Positions 47,979 to 56,550 of a DNA stretch of 64,000 bases are shown in pieces; the first letter of the stretch is position 1; the number at the start of each line of letters is the position of its first letter. Where the stretch lies: NCBI GenBank assembly GCA_031272365.1, contig JAISTX010000056.1:62001-126000 (forward strand), read 5' to 3'. This DNA comes from Eubacteriales Family XIII. Incertae Sedis bacterium. Its GTDB lineage: Bacteria; Bacillota; Clostridia; Peptostreptococcales; Anaerovoracaceae. The position numbers were made by a program, and so were the translations under genes. The notes under the pieces were generated by a model, which ran no database searches, had not been told where the DNA came from, and worked only from the letters and a program-made list of their open reading frames with translations.

Positions 47979-48950
47979 CTAATAGTCGAGCTTCCGGTTC
48001 GTGAGGGCCTCGAGCAGGACGCGGTTGAGCAGGAAGAGGAAGAGGCCGACGGAGAAGAAGGCGAAGCCGCCCGCGGTGAGGAATTGGTTGTGCAGGAAGC
48101 GCGCGGGGGTCAGGCCCATCCAGGCGGTGCCGCAGAGGACGGAGCCGGCGTAGAGGCCGGGCGTGAGCCAGGCGGCCATGCGGACGGATTCGCCGTTGAT
48201 GCGTTTGCGCTCCTCGGCGAGGACGCGGGCCTCGCGGAGCTGGGCGAGGAGGTCTTCGATGGCGCAGGTCATGTCGGCGCCGTGGGTGGCGGCGGAGGCG
48301 ATGATGTGGGCGAGCATGCCGCTCCAGGAGGTGCCGACGCCGAAGGCGAAGCGGCGGACGGCTTCCCGGACGCGGTCGGGGTCGCCGGTGCTGCGCAGGG
48401 TGAGGAGGAGGGGGCGGAGCAGGGCGGACGTGACGGGCAGGTGCGGGCAGCAGGCGAGGACGCGCTCGATGGTGGCGTAGATGTTGCCGCCCGTGACGAG
48501 GTAGTTGGTCAGGAAGGCGGAGAGGAGCTTCTCGCCCTCGAAGCTGCCGGCGCGGCGCAGGCGCTCGAGGCGCATGCGCAGGTAGAGGTAGGGCATCCCG
48601 GAGAAGGCGAAGCCGGTCACGAGGGAGGCGCCTATGGGGAGGGAGGCCGCGGAGCAGATGAAGCAGGTGAAGAACAGGACGGTGCTCAGCACGAGGAAGG
48701 CGGTCGGGGAGAGCTTCCCCTTCAGCGAGACCGCGAGGAGGCGGTCCAGGTGCGCGAAGAGGGCGGCGTCCGGGCTGGCGCCGGGGGCGCGGTCCGGGCG
48801 GAGGCGGCGGCGCGCGCGCAGGAGGTCCAGTGCGGCGGCGAGGCGGCCGCGCAGGACCAGCAGCAGGCCCGTGAGCAGCAGCAGGTAGAGCAGGGCGGAG
48901 ATGAGAGGAAGGAGCATCTCCCGGTTCAGCAGGGCGAGGGGCGAGGTCAT
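47979..48950 (-). CDS. TadB-like inner-membrane platform protein
   Basis: A 323-residue protein with about five membrane segments: one at the N-terminus, two at about 85-120 and two at about 270-310. The region between (FLTNYLVTGGNIYATIERV) resembles the GspF/TadB platform domain. It follows tadA by ATGA overlap and would be the partner of the secretion ATPase. It ends in TAG. Confidence 0.75.
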   Translation of the reverse strand: MTSPLALLNREMLLPLISALLYLLLLTGLLLVLRGRLAAALDLLRARRRLRPDRAPGASPDAALFAHLDRLLAVSLKGKLSPTAFLVLSTVLFFTCFICSAASLPIGASLVTGFAFSGMPYLYLRMRLERLRRAGSFEGEKLLSAFLTNYLVTGGNIYATIERVLACCPHLPVTSALLRPLLLTLRSTGDPDRVREAVRRFAFGVGTSWSGMLAHIIASAATHGADMTCAIEDLLAQLREARVLAEERKRINGESVRMAAWLTPGLYAGSVLCGTAWMGLTPARFLHNQFLTAGGFAFFSVGLFLFLLNRVLLEALTNRKLDY

Positions 48951-50269
48951 GGGCGGGCCTCCGGCTGCGGCGCGGCGAGCGCGGCGAGCGTGGACGCGAA
49001 GGCGGCGAAGGCGGCGGGGTCGCCCTCCTCCCCGCGCAGGCGCTTGTCCGGCGAGATATTGTTATTCCATATCCAGGCGTCCCGGGCCTGGTCGTGCCGG
49101 CAGATTGCGTGCAGGTGCCACGACCTTTCCGCGGACGGCCCGGCGGCGCGCACGCCCATCTCGTAGATCCCCTTCAGGCGCTTGGCGCCGCCCGGCAGGG
49201 AGGCGAAGTGGAAGAGGTAGTCGAAGCTGCCCGCGACGCGCAGGGCGGTCTCGCGCACGTCGCCGCCGAGGCTGCGCACGATCTCGACGGCGGCGTCCTC
49301 GGGGAAGGCGAGCGGGTCGCGCGTGTGGTAGGTCATCTTCATGCGGCCCGTGCCTTTGCGGGCGACGCGCACGGCCATGTCCAGGGCGATGCCGTCCCTG
49401 GCCTCGGCGAGGATGAAGTAGTCGGCGTCGCTGCGCAGGAGGTTGCGGGAGACGTGGGCGAGGCGCTCGCCGTCGCAGACGAGCTGGACGATGGGCGCGC
49501 CGGGCATGAGCCGGTGGAGCGGGATCTCGGGGTCGGTCTCGACCATGACGCCCTCGAGCGCGGGGTCTTCGAGCCGCTGCCACGTCGAGAGGAAGGTGGT
49601 CTTCGCCGAGCGGACGCTGCCGCAGAACACGACGTTGTAGCCGACGCGCACCATCGCCTCGAACAGCGGGATGGCCTCGGCGGGGATCGTGCCGCGCTGT
49701 GCCTGCTCCGCGAAGGTGTACTCGGGCACGATGTAGCGCCGGAAGATGATGACGTCGCGGCCGGCCTTCGCGAGCGCGCCCTTGAACACGGTCACGCGGC
49801 AGCCGTCGAGCAGATAGACCTCGTGGAAGTCGCGGTCGAGGCGCTCGCCGGGCGTGCGCAGCAGGATGGCGCGGATGAGCTGCTGCCGGCGGTGGGCCGG
49901 GATGCGCTGCGGCATTTTCTGCATGCGCCCGTCCACGAGGAAGTACACGTCGTCGCCGATGACCTTCGCGCTCGGCGAGGCGTCGTAAGGCGGCTTCCAC
50001 CACTCGGCGAGGCCCGCCTTGCCCCAGACCTCCTCGAACACGGCCTCCTCCTCGGTCTCGTACCAGGGCGGGACGGCGAACGTGCCCCGGAGCCCCTGCG
50101 CGTCGAGGATGTTTGCGATCTCGCCCTTGAACCGCTCCACGGCGTCGGGGTAGCCGATGATCGCGCGCTTCTGCGCCTCCGGCTCCGCCGGGAGCAGCGG
50201 CTCCACGGCGCGGCAGACGTCTGCGAAGGCCATCGGCGCGGGCGCGCTGGCTGCCTGTGCCGCCGTCAT
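48947..50269 (-). CDS. tadA: Tad/CpaF-type secretion ATPase
   Basis: A 440-residue hexameric ATPase of the type II/IV secretion class. The Walker A motif reads GSVRSAKTT, with alanine where the usual GKT has glycine, and the Walker B-like region is RDGIALDMAV rather than a plain D-E. Other features (IVPEYTFAEQ and RVARKGTGRMKMTYH) fit the CpaF family. It powers assembly or secretion of the small pilin-like proteins. The odd Walker A may reduce ATPase activity. The ATG overlaps the stop of the preceding gene. Confidence 0.82.
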   Translation of the reverse strand: MTAAQAASAPAPMAFADVCRAVEPLLPAEPEAQKRAIIGYPDAVERFKGEIANILDAQGLRGTFAVPPWYETEEEAVFEEVWGKAGLAEWWKPPYDASPSAKVIGDDVYFLVDGRMQKMPQRIPAHRRQQLIRAILLRTPGERLDRDFHEVYLLDGCRVTVFKGALAKAGRDVIIFRRYIVPEYTFAEQAQRGTIPAEAIPLFEAMVRVGYNVVFCGSVRSAKTTFLSTWQRLEDPALEGVMVETDPEIPLHRLMPGAPIVQLVCDGERLAHVSRNLLRSDADYFILAEARDGIALDMAVRVARKGTGRMKMTYHTRDPLAFPEDAAVEIVRSLGGDVRETALRVAGSFDYLFHFASLPGGAKRLKGIYEMGVRAAGPSAERSWHLHAICRHDQARDAWIWNNNISPDKRLRGEEGDPAAFAAFASTLAALAAPQPEARP

Positions 50270-50928
50270 GCCTGCTCCCTCCGGATGATCAGGACGCCCG
50301 CGCCGCTCTTTTCGCAATAATCTTTGACGGCCTTGTACGCGGGCCATTCGCACCGGACTTCGATGTGGTGGATGGGGGAAGAGGCGTTGGCGCGCCCCTC
50401 GTCGGGGTCGGTGAACGCGCGGATCGTGGCCTGGGCGTCGGTGACCTCGCGCCCCTCGCTGTCCTTCACGAAGGCGACCTGGAACTGCCCGAAGTCCGTC
50501 CTGCCGTCATGGGACAGGATGTCGACCGTGTCCCCGCGCCGCAGCGAGCTTGTGCACATTTCGATCCAGTCGTTTTTTACGACGAAGCACGACGTCTCGG
50601 GGGCGGGCGCGGCGTCCGCGCTTTTCAGCTGCTTCCGTGAAAGCTGCGCGCCTTTGAGGATCAGGCTGTCCGCGACCATGCCGGCGAGGCCGCCCGCTTC
50701 GCCCGGCGGCACGTCGCCTTCCACGACGGCGTCCTTCGGCACGCGCACCGCGCGGAAGAGGTCGCCCGCGACGGCATCCCCTGGCTGGATCTGCTCCTTC
50801 GCGACGAGCACCTCGTCCATGAGGAAGATCTCGCGCCCCTGCGCCTCCCAGAAGACGAGCAGCGCGATCGCGATCAAAAGGATCAGCGCCCCCGTCATCG
50901 TTTTCAGTATCTGCGTCTTTGTCATCAT
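50266..50928 (-). CDS. cpaB: CpaB/RcpC-like pilus assembly protein
   Basis: A 220-residue protein with one N-terminal membrane helix (about 8-25) and a SAF-type domain (VLVAKEQIQPGDAVAGDLFRAVRVP) with a second helical domain, as in CpaB/RcpC. It is exported and probably forms the periplasmic part of the Tad machine. It is the first gene of the minus-strand Tad operon; the ATG at its N-terminus was chosen since the frame runs upstream through the intergenic region without a ribosome-binding site. It diverges from lexA. Confidence 0.78.
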   Translation of the reverse strand: MMTKTQILKTMTGALILLIAIALLVFWEAQGREIFLMDEVLVAKEQIQPGDAVAGDLFRAVRVPKDAVVEGDVPPGEAGGLAGMVADSLILKGAQLSRKQLKSADAAPAPETSCFVVKNDWIEMCTSSLRRGDTVDILSHDGRTDFGQFQVAFVKDSEGREVTDAQATIRAFTDPDEGRANASSPIHHIEVRCEWPAYKAVKDYCEKSGAGVLIIRREQA

Positions 50929-50984
50929 CCGTTGATTCCCCCCTTCGGTACGGTTTGCTATGGGGTAGTATACCATAAAATGGG

Positions 50985-50997
50985 ATATTGTCAATAT
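50985..50997. promoter_or_regulatory. Palindrome upstream of lexA and the Tad operon
   Basis: ATATTG-T-CAATAT is a perfect 6-bp-arm palindrome in the AT-rich divergent region. TACCATA also recurs on both sides (near 50971 and 51000). These may be operator sites for the Tad operon or lexA; no regulator can be named. Confidence 0.4.
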
Positions 50998-51093
50998 AAT
51001 ACCATAGAAAAAAATGTCAATAATGTAAATAAATATTTGTTCGCATTCCCTCGAAAAAAATGCAAACGACTGTTTACTTTTTGGGCCGGGCAT

Positions 51094-51105
51094 GATAATA
51101 TGTTC
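51094..51105 (+). promoter_or_regulatory. Degenerate LexA box candidate
   Basis: GATA-ATAT-GTTC lies 17 bp before the lexA start and matches the right half of the Firmicute SOS box GAAC-N4-GTTC, with two mismatches in the left half. It is in a sensible place for autorepression but the match is weak. Confidence 0.3.
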
Positions 51106-51122
51106 GCAGGAGGTGCGTATTT

Positions 51123-51761
51123 ATGGAAGTACTGAAACCAAGAGAACAGAAAATCTACGACTTTATGAAGCGGGAGACGCAGAAGAAGGGCTATCCGCCG
51201 ACGGTGCGCGAGATTTGCACCGCGCTGAATATCCGTTCGACCTCGACGGTCCACAAGGATATCGCGAGGCTGGAGATGAAGGGGTATATCAAAAAGGACC
51301 CCGCGAAGCCCAGGGCGATCTCTTTCATGGACAAGATCAAGCGGACGCCCGGCAGCAACACCGACCTGCAGCGCGATGACATCGTGGACATCCCCCTCGT
51401 GGGCCATATCGCGGCGGGGTCGCCCGTGCTCGCGCAGGAAAACATCGAGAGCTACTTCCCCGTGCCGGTCGAGTATGTGCGCGGCGACAATTTCATGCTG
51501 ACCGTCCGCGGCGACAGCATGGTCGAGGCGGGCATCCTGGACGGGGACAAGATCCTCGTGCGGGAGCAGAAGGTCGCGAGCAACGGCGAGATCGTCGTGG
51601 CGATGATCCAGGGCTTCGAGTCCGAGGCGACGGTGAAGACCTATTACAAGGAAGACGGCCAGGTCCGGCTGCAGCCGGAGAACGCGGCGTACAGCCCGAT
51701 CATCGTGAAGGACGTGCAGATCCTCGGGGTCGTGAAGGGGGTGTTCCGCTACCTGCAGTAG
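51123..51761 (+). CDS. lexA: LexA repressor
   Basis: A 212-residue SOS repressor with winged helix (YPPTVREICTALNIRSTSTVHKD), the Ala-Gly self-cleavage site in HIAAGSPV, the serine nucleophile in VRGDSMVEAG and the lysine in EATVKTYY. It represses DNA-damage genes. The start follows GGAGG closely. Sequence of the DNA-binding helix is of the Firmicute type. It ends in TAG. Confidence 0.95.
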   Translation: MEVLKPREQKIYDFMKRETQKKGYPPTVREICTALNIRSTSTVHKDIARLEMKGYIKKDPAKPRAISFMDKIKRTPGSNTDLQRDDIVDIPLVGHIAAGSPVLAQENIESYFPVPVEYVRGDNFMLTVRGDSMVEAGILDGDKILVREQKVASNGEIVVAMIQGFESEATVKTYYKEDGQVRLQPENAAYSPIIVKDVQILGVVKGVFRYLQ

Positions 51762-51898
51762 GGCGCGCGGCAAAGGCGCGGCTGTCATTGTGTAAAGATT
51801 TCGACTATTCCGCTGGCTCTTTTCCTTGCGGCGGCGGCGTGATATCATAAAATGTGGAACAAATGGTATTCACCGTATAGAAAGGAGAAATCAATACA

Positions 51899-53323
51899 AT
51901 GGCAGATCTTGATTATAAGGGTTATGTCGCCGGGCTTGTGGAAAAAGCGCGGGCGGCGCAAAAGATTGCCGAGGGGTACTCGCAGGAGCGCGTCGACGAG
52001 CTTTGTGAGGCGGTGGCTTATGCCTTGACCATCCCGGAAGTGGCGCTCGGGTTTGGCGAAAAGCTCGCTGCGGAATCGAATATGGGCATTCCTGCGCACA
52101 AGCAGGCCAAGATGTACAGCAAGGTCAAGGGCAGCTGGGCGCAGATGAAGGGCAAAAAATCCGTCGGCCTTGTCGACAGCAACAAGGAGACGGGCATCGA
52201 TACGTACGCGAAGCCGATGGGCGTCATCGGCGGCATCATCCCCGTCACGAACGGCGAGGCGACGCCGGTGGTGAAATCCCTCATGGCGATCAAGACGCGC
52301 AACGCGATCATCGTCGCGCCGCACCCGCGCGCAAAAATGGTGAACCAGGAGGTCGTGGACGCGATCCGCGCCGTGCTGGCAAAATTCGGCGCGCCCGAGG
52401 ACCTCGTCCAGGCGATCGCGCCCGAGTACGTCTCCATCGAGGCGAGCCAGGAGCTCATGGCCCAGTCGGATTTCATCCTGGCGACGGGCGGCACCGCGAT
52501 GGTGCGCCAAGCCTATTCGTCCGGGAACCCGGCGATCGGCGTCGGCACGGGCAACGTCGTGTGCATCGTCGACGAGACGGCGGACCTGCCGCAGGCGGCG
52601 GACATGCTGCTGCGCTCGAAGACCTTCGACCACGCGACGTCGTGCTCCACGGAAAACAACATCATCGTCTTCGAGTCGGTATACGACAAATGGGCCGAGG
52701 AGATGGCCAAGGTCGGCGCGGTGCTCATCAAGGAGGGCACGCCCGAAAAGGAGAAGCTCCTGAAGACCATGTGGCCGGCGTCCCCCGCCAACCACGATCT
52801 GTCCCGCGACATCGTCGCGCGCCCGGCGGCTGAGATCGCGAAGCTGGCCGGCATTGATGTGCCGGAGGGCACGATGCTCCTCCTCGTCGAGGAGAACGGC
52901 GGCTACGGCAACGAGTTCCCGTTCACGGGCGAGAAGCTGTCCCCGGTCGCGGGCGTCCGCAAGGCCAAGGATTTCGACGACGCGGTCGAAAAGATGCTGT
53001 GCATTCTAAACTACCAGGGCTTGGGCCATTCGATCTCCATCCATACGAAGATCGACGAGCGCGTTACGAAGCTCGGCGAGCTGATCCCTGTCACGAAAGT
53101 CGTCGTCAATCAGCCGCAGTCGCTGACGAACAGCGGCAGCTGGACCTGCGGTTACCCCGTGTCGATGACGCTGGGCTGCGGCACGTGGGGGCACAACAGC
53201 ATCTCCCACAACGCGACGTGGAAGGATCTGCTCAACTTCACCTACGTGAGCCGGGCGATCCCCAGCTGGCAGCCGAAGGATGAGGAGCTCTTCAGCGACA
53301 AAATCCGAAACGCATTCAAGTAG
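51899..53323 (+). CDS. CoA-acylating aldehyde dehydrogenase (sulfoacetaldehyde dehydrogenase-like)
   Basis: A 474-residue aldehyde dehydrogenase that makes an acyl-CoA from an aldehyde and NAD(P). IIPVTNGEATP and FDHATSCSTENN hold family motifs, the latter with the catalytic Cys. It resembles the sulfoacetaldehyde dehydrogenase (SauS) and EutE groups. The aminotransferase directly downstream (17 bp) would supply the aldehyde. Together they would turn taurine into sulfoacetyl-CoA, but other amino-aldehyde substrates are possible. AGAAAGGAG precedes its start. It ends in TAG. Confidence 0.8.
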   Translation: MADLDYKGYVAGLVEKARAAQKIAEGYSQERVDELCEAVAYALTIPEVALGFGEKLAAESNMGIPAHKQAKMYSKVKGSWAQMKGKKSVGLVDSNKETGIDTYAKPMGVIGGIIPVTNGEATPVVKSLMAIKTRNAIIVAPHPRAKMVNQEVVDAIRAVLAKFGAPEDLVQAIAPEYVSIEASQELMAQSDFILATGGTAMVRQAYSSGNPAIGVGTGNVVCIVDETADLPQAADMLLRSKTFDHATSCSTENNIIVFESVYDKWAEEMAKVGAVLIKEGTPEKEKLLKTMWPASPANHDLSRDIVARPAAEIAKLAGIDVPEGTMLLLVEENGGYGNEFPFTGEKLSPVAGVRKAKDFDDAVEKMLCILNYQGLGHSISIHTKIDERVTKLGELIPVTKVVVNQPQSLTNSGSWTCGYPVSMTLGCGTWGHNSISHNATWKDLLNFTYVSRAIPSWQPKDEELFSDKIRNAFK

Positions 53324-53340
53324 AGGAAGGGGGATATACC

Positions 53341-54651
53341 GTGAGCAATATTCAAGAAACAAGCAAGAAGTACAATCTGCATTCCTGGTCGGTCCAGGGG
53401 GCGCTCAAGCCGATGGTCATCACGAAGGCCGAGGGCATCTATTTTTGGGACGACGCGGGCAACCGCTACGCCGACATGAGCTCGCAGCTCGTAAACTCCA
53501 ACCTTGGCCATGGCAACAAGGCGCTCATCCAGGCGATCAAGGACCAGGCCGAGAAGATGGCGTTCATCGGGCCGGCGTTCGCGATTGACGTGCGCTCGGA
53601 AGCCGCGCAGCGGCTCGTCGAGTTTGCGGGCCCCGCTTTCGAGGGCGGGAAGGTCCTGTTCACGAACGCGGGCGCGGAGTCCAACGAAAACGCGCTGCGG
53701 ATCTGCAAGCAGTACACGGGGCGCTGGAAATTCCTCTCGATGTACAACTCCTATCACGGCTCGACGTTCGGCGCCTCGTCCCTCACGGGCGAGGAGCGGC
53801 GCTTCCCGGCCGAGCCGGGCGTGCCAGGCTTCTTCCATTTCGACGGGCCTTACCCGTACCGCGCGCCGAAGCAGGTAAGCTTCAAGAACGAGGCGGACGT
53901 CACGGACTATTACCTCGGCCTGTTCGAGGAAGCCGTCGAGAAGGAGGGGCCGGACCTCATCGCGGGCGTCTTCGTGGAGACGGTCGTCGGCTCCAACGGC
54001 GTGATCGCGCCGCCGAGGGGCTACCTGAAGGGCATGAAGGCGATCTGCGAGAAGCACGGCATCCTGCTCGTCTGCGACGAGGTCATGGCCGGGTTCTTCC
54101 GCACGGGGACGCCGTTCGCGTTCCAGCAGTTTGACGTCAAGCCGGACATCATCACGTTCGCGAAAGGCTCCACTTGCGGCTACGTGCCGCTCGGCGGCGT
54201 CATCGTCAAGAAGGAGATCGCGGCATTCTTCGACGACCACAAACTGTGGAACGGGCTGACCTATTCGGCGCACCCGATGGGCTGCGCGACCTGCTGCGCC
54301 GCCTTGGATGAGTACAAGCGGCTCCGCATCCAGAAAAACGTGAAGACGCTCGGGAAGCTGCTCGGGGAGCTCCTCGACAAGCAGACGAAGAAGCACAAAT
54401 GCATCGGCCAGGCGCGCTACATCGGCCTCTTCGCGCAGGTCGAGCTCGTGAAAAACCGGAAGACGAAGGAGCGCTTGGACGCCGCACAGGTGGCGAAGGT
54501 CGCCGGGCTGCTCAAGGACAAAGGCTTCTGGACCTACACGCACCTCAGCGGCTTCATGATCGCGCCGCCCCTCATCATCACGGAGGCGGAGATGCGCGAG
54601 CAGCTGGCCATATTCGACGAGGTGCTCACGGAAGTCGACAAGTGGCTGTAG
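53341..54651 (+). CDS. Class III aminotransferase (taurine aminotransferase-like)
   Basis: A 436-residue PLP-dependent aminotransferase. The PLP lysine is in TFAKGST and the aspartate in CDEVMAGF; NAGAESNENALRI binds the cofactor phosphate. Length and pairing with the acylating aldehyde dehydrogenase resemble taurine-pyruvate or taurine-2-oxoglutarate aminotransferase. Start is GTG with AAGGGGG before it. No sulfite-releasing or transport gene is next to it, so the taurine role is tentative. Confidence 0.8.
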   Translation: MSNIQETSKKYNLHSWSVQGALKPMVITKAEGIYFWDDAGNRYADMSSQLVNSNLGHGNKALIQAIKDQAEKMAFIGPAFAIDVRSEAAQRLVEFAGPAFEGGKVLFTNAGAESNENALRICKQYTGRWKFLSMYNSYHGSTFGASSLTGEERRFPAEPGVPGFFHFDGPYPYRAPKQVSFKNEADVTDYYLGLFEEAVEKEGPDLIAGVFVETVVGSNGVIAPPRGYLKGMKAICEKHGILLVCDEVMAGFFRTGTPFAFQQFDVKPDIITFAKGSTCGYVPLGGVIVKKEIAAFFDDHKLWNGLTYSAHPMGCATCCAALDEYKRLRIQKNVKTLGKLLGELLDKQTKKHKCIGQARYIGLFAQVELVKNRKTKERLDAAQVAKVAGLLKDKGFWTYTHLSGFMIAPPLIITEAEMREQLAIFDEVLTEVDKWL

Positions 54652-54660
54652 CGGTTTGAA

Positions 54661-55143
54661 TCAGTAGAAGAGCCCCGGGATGAAGTAGGTGATCACCGAC
54701 ATGATGACGCCTGCCGTGAGAATCCCGAGGGCGATGATGGGCAGGGCGCGTTTGATCTGCATGTCGAGTATGACGGCGATCAGCGCGCCTGTCCATGCGC
54801 CGGTGCCCGGGGCAGGGATCGCCACGAAGGCGAAGAGCCCGAGCAGCTCGTATTTTTTCACTTTTTCCCCTCCCCGGCGCGCCTTCTCCTCGAGCTTGCG
54901 CACGATTTTTGCCGTCCAGCGGAACTTCTCGAGCCATCGGAAAATCTGCCGCAGGAAGAGCAGGATGAAGGGGATCGGGAGGATGTTGCCCGCGAAGCAG
55001 ATGGGGAACGCCTTGATGAGCGGGATGCCGACGATGGCGGAATAGATCAGCCCGCCCCGCAGCTCTGCGATGGGGAACATCGAAATGAAGAACGCGGCGA
55101 GTTCCGGCGGAAAGCTATCAAAAAGGTCGAAGATTTTCTCCAT
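54661..55143 (-). CDS. Small multidrug-export-type membrane protein (COG2426)
   Basis: A 160-residue integral membrane protein with about four helices. PIAELRGGLIYS and PAPGTGAWTGAL are typical of the small multidrug export family; its true function is uncertain. The frame extends about 60 codons upstream without a ribosome-binding site, and MEKIFDLFDS was chosen as start. It is convergent with the aminotransferase, 9 bp away. Confidence 0.8.
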   Translation of the reverse strand: MEKIFDLFDSFPPELAAFFISMFPIAELRGGLIYSAIVGIPLIKAFPICFAGNILPIPFILLFLRQIFRWLEKFRWTAKIVRKLEEKARRGGEKVKKYELLGLFAFVAIPAPGTGAWTGALIAVILDMQIKRALPIIALGILTAGVIMSVITYFIPGLFY

Positions 55144-55171
55144 GCGGGGATTATACCATACCGCAGGCGGC

Positions 55172-55879
55172 CTAAGCCATGGAATTTTTCCGCATGCGCT
55201 TCGGGCGGGTGATGCGGGCGGCGCTGAGGGACAGCATCGTCTGCGCGGGCAGGTAAAACACCCACATGAGCAGGAAGGCTGTCCTGAGGTAGGGTGCGTC
55301 CGGCGGCAGGTTGTTGTACAGCGCGACATGGACGTCGCATGCGATGAACAGGCACATGCCGAGGCGGGAGAGGGCGTTGTTGGCCTTGGGCTGCTTGCAG
55401 CGGAAGGCGGCGGCGGTGACGAGGAAAATCAGGATGCCGTAGCCGACGCACAGGACGTCGGCCTGCGGGATGTCCGCAGGGTAGAGCATTGGCAGCGCAT
55501 AGGCGCACGCGATATGGTAGGCGCTGATGGCCAGGCCGACGAGGAAGAGCGGCCTTGGCGCGTACCGCAGGAGGGCCGTCAGGTGCGCCCCGAAGAAAAT
55601 CGTCACGCCGAGCGCAAACCGGTCGGTGAACAGCAGGGCGAAATCCGCGCCGAGCGTGAACAGGAAGCAGACAATCTGCAGCTTCGCGTCCCGGTCCCGC
55701 CAGGGCCGCTCGTGGGCAAGCAGCGAGAGCACGAAACAGGAGGCGATGCTCGCGTATTTCAGCACGTCGGCCACAAACCCGTACATATCCCGCACATTGA
55801 GGTACGTAAAGACCCCGTAGAGGACGGCGTTCAGGGTGACGAAAAACAATATCCGGTTACTGAGCTTCTTTGCAAACAT
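55172..55879 (-). CDS. YhhN-like (lysoplasmalogenase family) membrane protein
   Basis: A 235-residue membrane protein with about seven or eight helices. FLFTLGADFALLF and GVTIFFGAHLTALL fit the YhhN/TMEM86 family; acid residues in helices (GADF, CDVHVALY) would be the catalytic ones. Alkenylether lysolipid hydrolysis is the activity known for the family, but this has not been shown here. It starts 20 bp from a divergent gene. Its start codon has no clear ribosome-binding site. Confidence 0.6.
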   Translation of the reverse strand: MFAKKLSNRILFFVTLNAVLYGVFTYLNVRDMYGFVADVLKYASIASCFVLSLLAHERPWRDRDAKLQIVCFLFTLGADFALLFTDRFALGVTIFFGAHLTALLRYAPRPLFLVGLAISAYHIACAYALPMLYPADIPQADVLCVGYGILIFLVTAAAFRCKQPKANNALSRLGMCLFIACDVHVALYNNLPPDAPYLRTAFLLMWVFYLPAQTMLSLSAARITRPKRMRKNSMA

Positions 55880-55887
55880 ACCTATGG

Positions 55888-55896
55888 TATTATACT
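55888..55896. promoter_or_regulatory. Shared bidirectional -10 element
   Basis: The stretch GTATTATACTC carries TATTAT or TATACT on the plus strand and TATAAT on the minus strand, between two ATG codons 20 bp apart. Neither gene has a clear ribosome-binding site. The layout suggests divergent leaderless or nearly leaderless transcripts. Confidence 0.45.
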
Positions 55897-55899
55897 CTC

Positions 55900-56550
55900 A
55901 TGAAAGACAGATGGTTCACCCCCGGCAGCGTGCTTTGCGCAATCTTCGCCGCCGCCCTCATCCTGGGCCTCGCGGTCACGGTGACGGTGCATTTCCGGCC
56001 GCTCTACTACCACGACATGGAGGCGATGTCCATCGCCGCAAGCGCCGGGATGACGGAGGCGGACGTCCGGGCCAACTACGACGCCTTGATCGACTACAAC
56101 CGCCCCTTCCAGCAGGGCGATCTCGTCTTCCCGTCGCTCCCGATGTCGGAGAGCGGGCGCATCCATTTCGAGGAGGTCAAGCAGATCTTCGACGTGTTCT
56201 TCGCGCTGCTGATCATAGGCGCGGCGGGGCTGGTCCTGCTCGGCGGCCGGCTTTTGCGGGCGGGGCGCAGGAAATTCCTTGCGCTCGGCGCAGTGCTCGC
56301 GGTCGCCGTCCCCGGCGCCGTGGGCGTGCTCTTGGCCGTCGCGGGTTGGGACCGGGCGTTCACGGTCCTGCACGGGGTGTTTTTCGACAACGATTTCTGG
56401 GTTTTCGACAGCCTTGCGGATCCCGTGATCCTCATCCTGCCGGACGGTTTCTTTTTTCATTGCCTGGTGATGATCATCGCCTTGATCGTCCTTTTGGCGG
56501 GCATCTGCTTCACGCTCGGCGTCAGCCCGCGCAAAAATCGCCGAGGATAG
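55900..56550 (+). CDS. DUF1461/TIGR01906-type integral membrane protein
   Basis: A 216-residue membrane protein with an N-terminal helix, an extracellular loop with YHDMEAMSI and DYNRPFQQGDLVFPSLPMSESGRIHFEEVK, and three or four further helices. This pattern fits the TIGR01906 family of unknown function. The ATG at 55900 was chosen; an earlier in-frame ATG would overlap the divergent gene. Its end overlaps the convergent GH18 gene by 29 bp. It ends in TAG. Confidence 0.75.
   Translation: MKDRWFTPGSVLCAIFAAALILGLAVTVTVHFRPLYYHDMEAMSIAASAGMTEADVRANYDALIDYNRPFQQGDLVFPSLPMSESGRIHFEEVKQIFDVFFALLIIGAAGLVLLGGRLLRAGRRKFLALGAVLAVAVPGAVGVLLAVAGWDRAFTVLHGVFFDNDFWVFDSLADPVILILPDGFFFHCLVMIIALIVLLAGICFTLGVSPRKNRRG

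Noticed and set aside
51804-51830. A sigma-54 promoter before the aldehyde dehydrogenase gene
   Set aside because: TGGCTC and TTGC are present but separated by six bases, not five, so the -24/-12 spacing is wrong.
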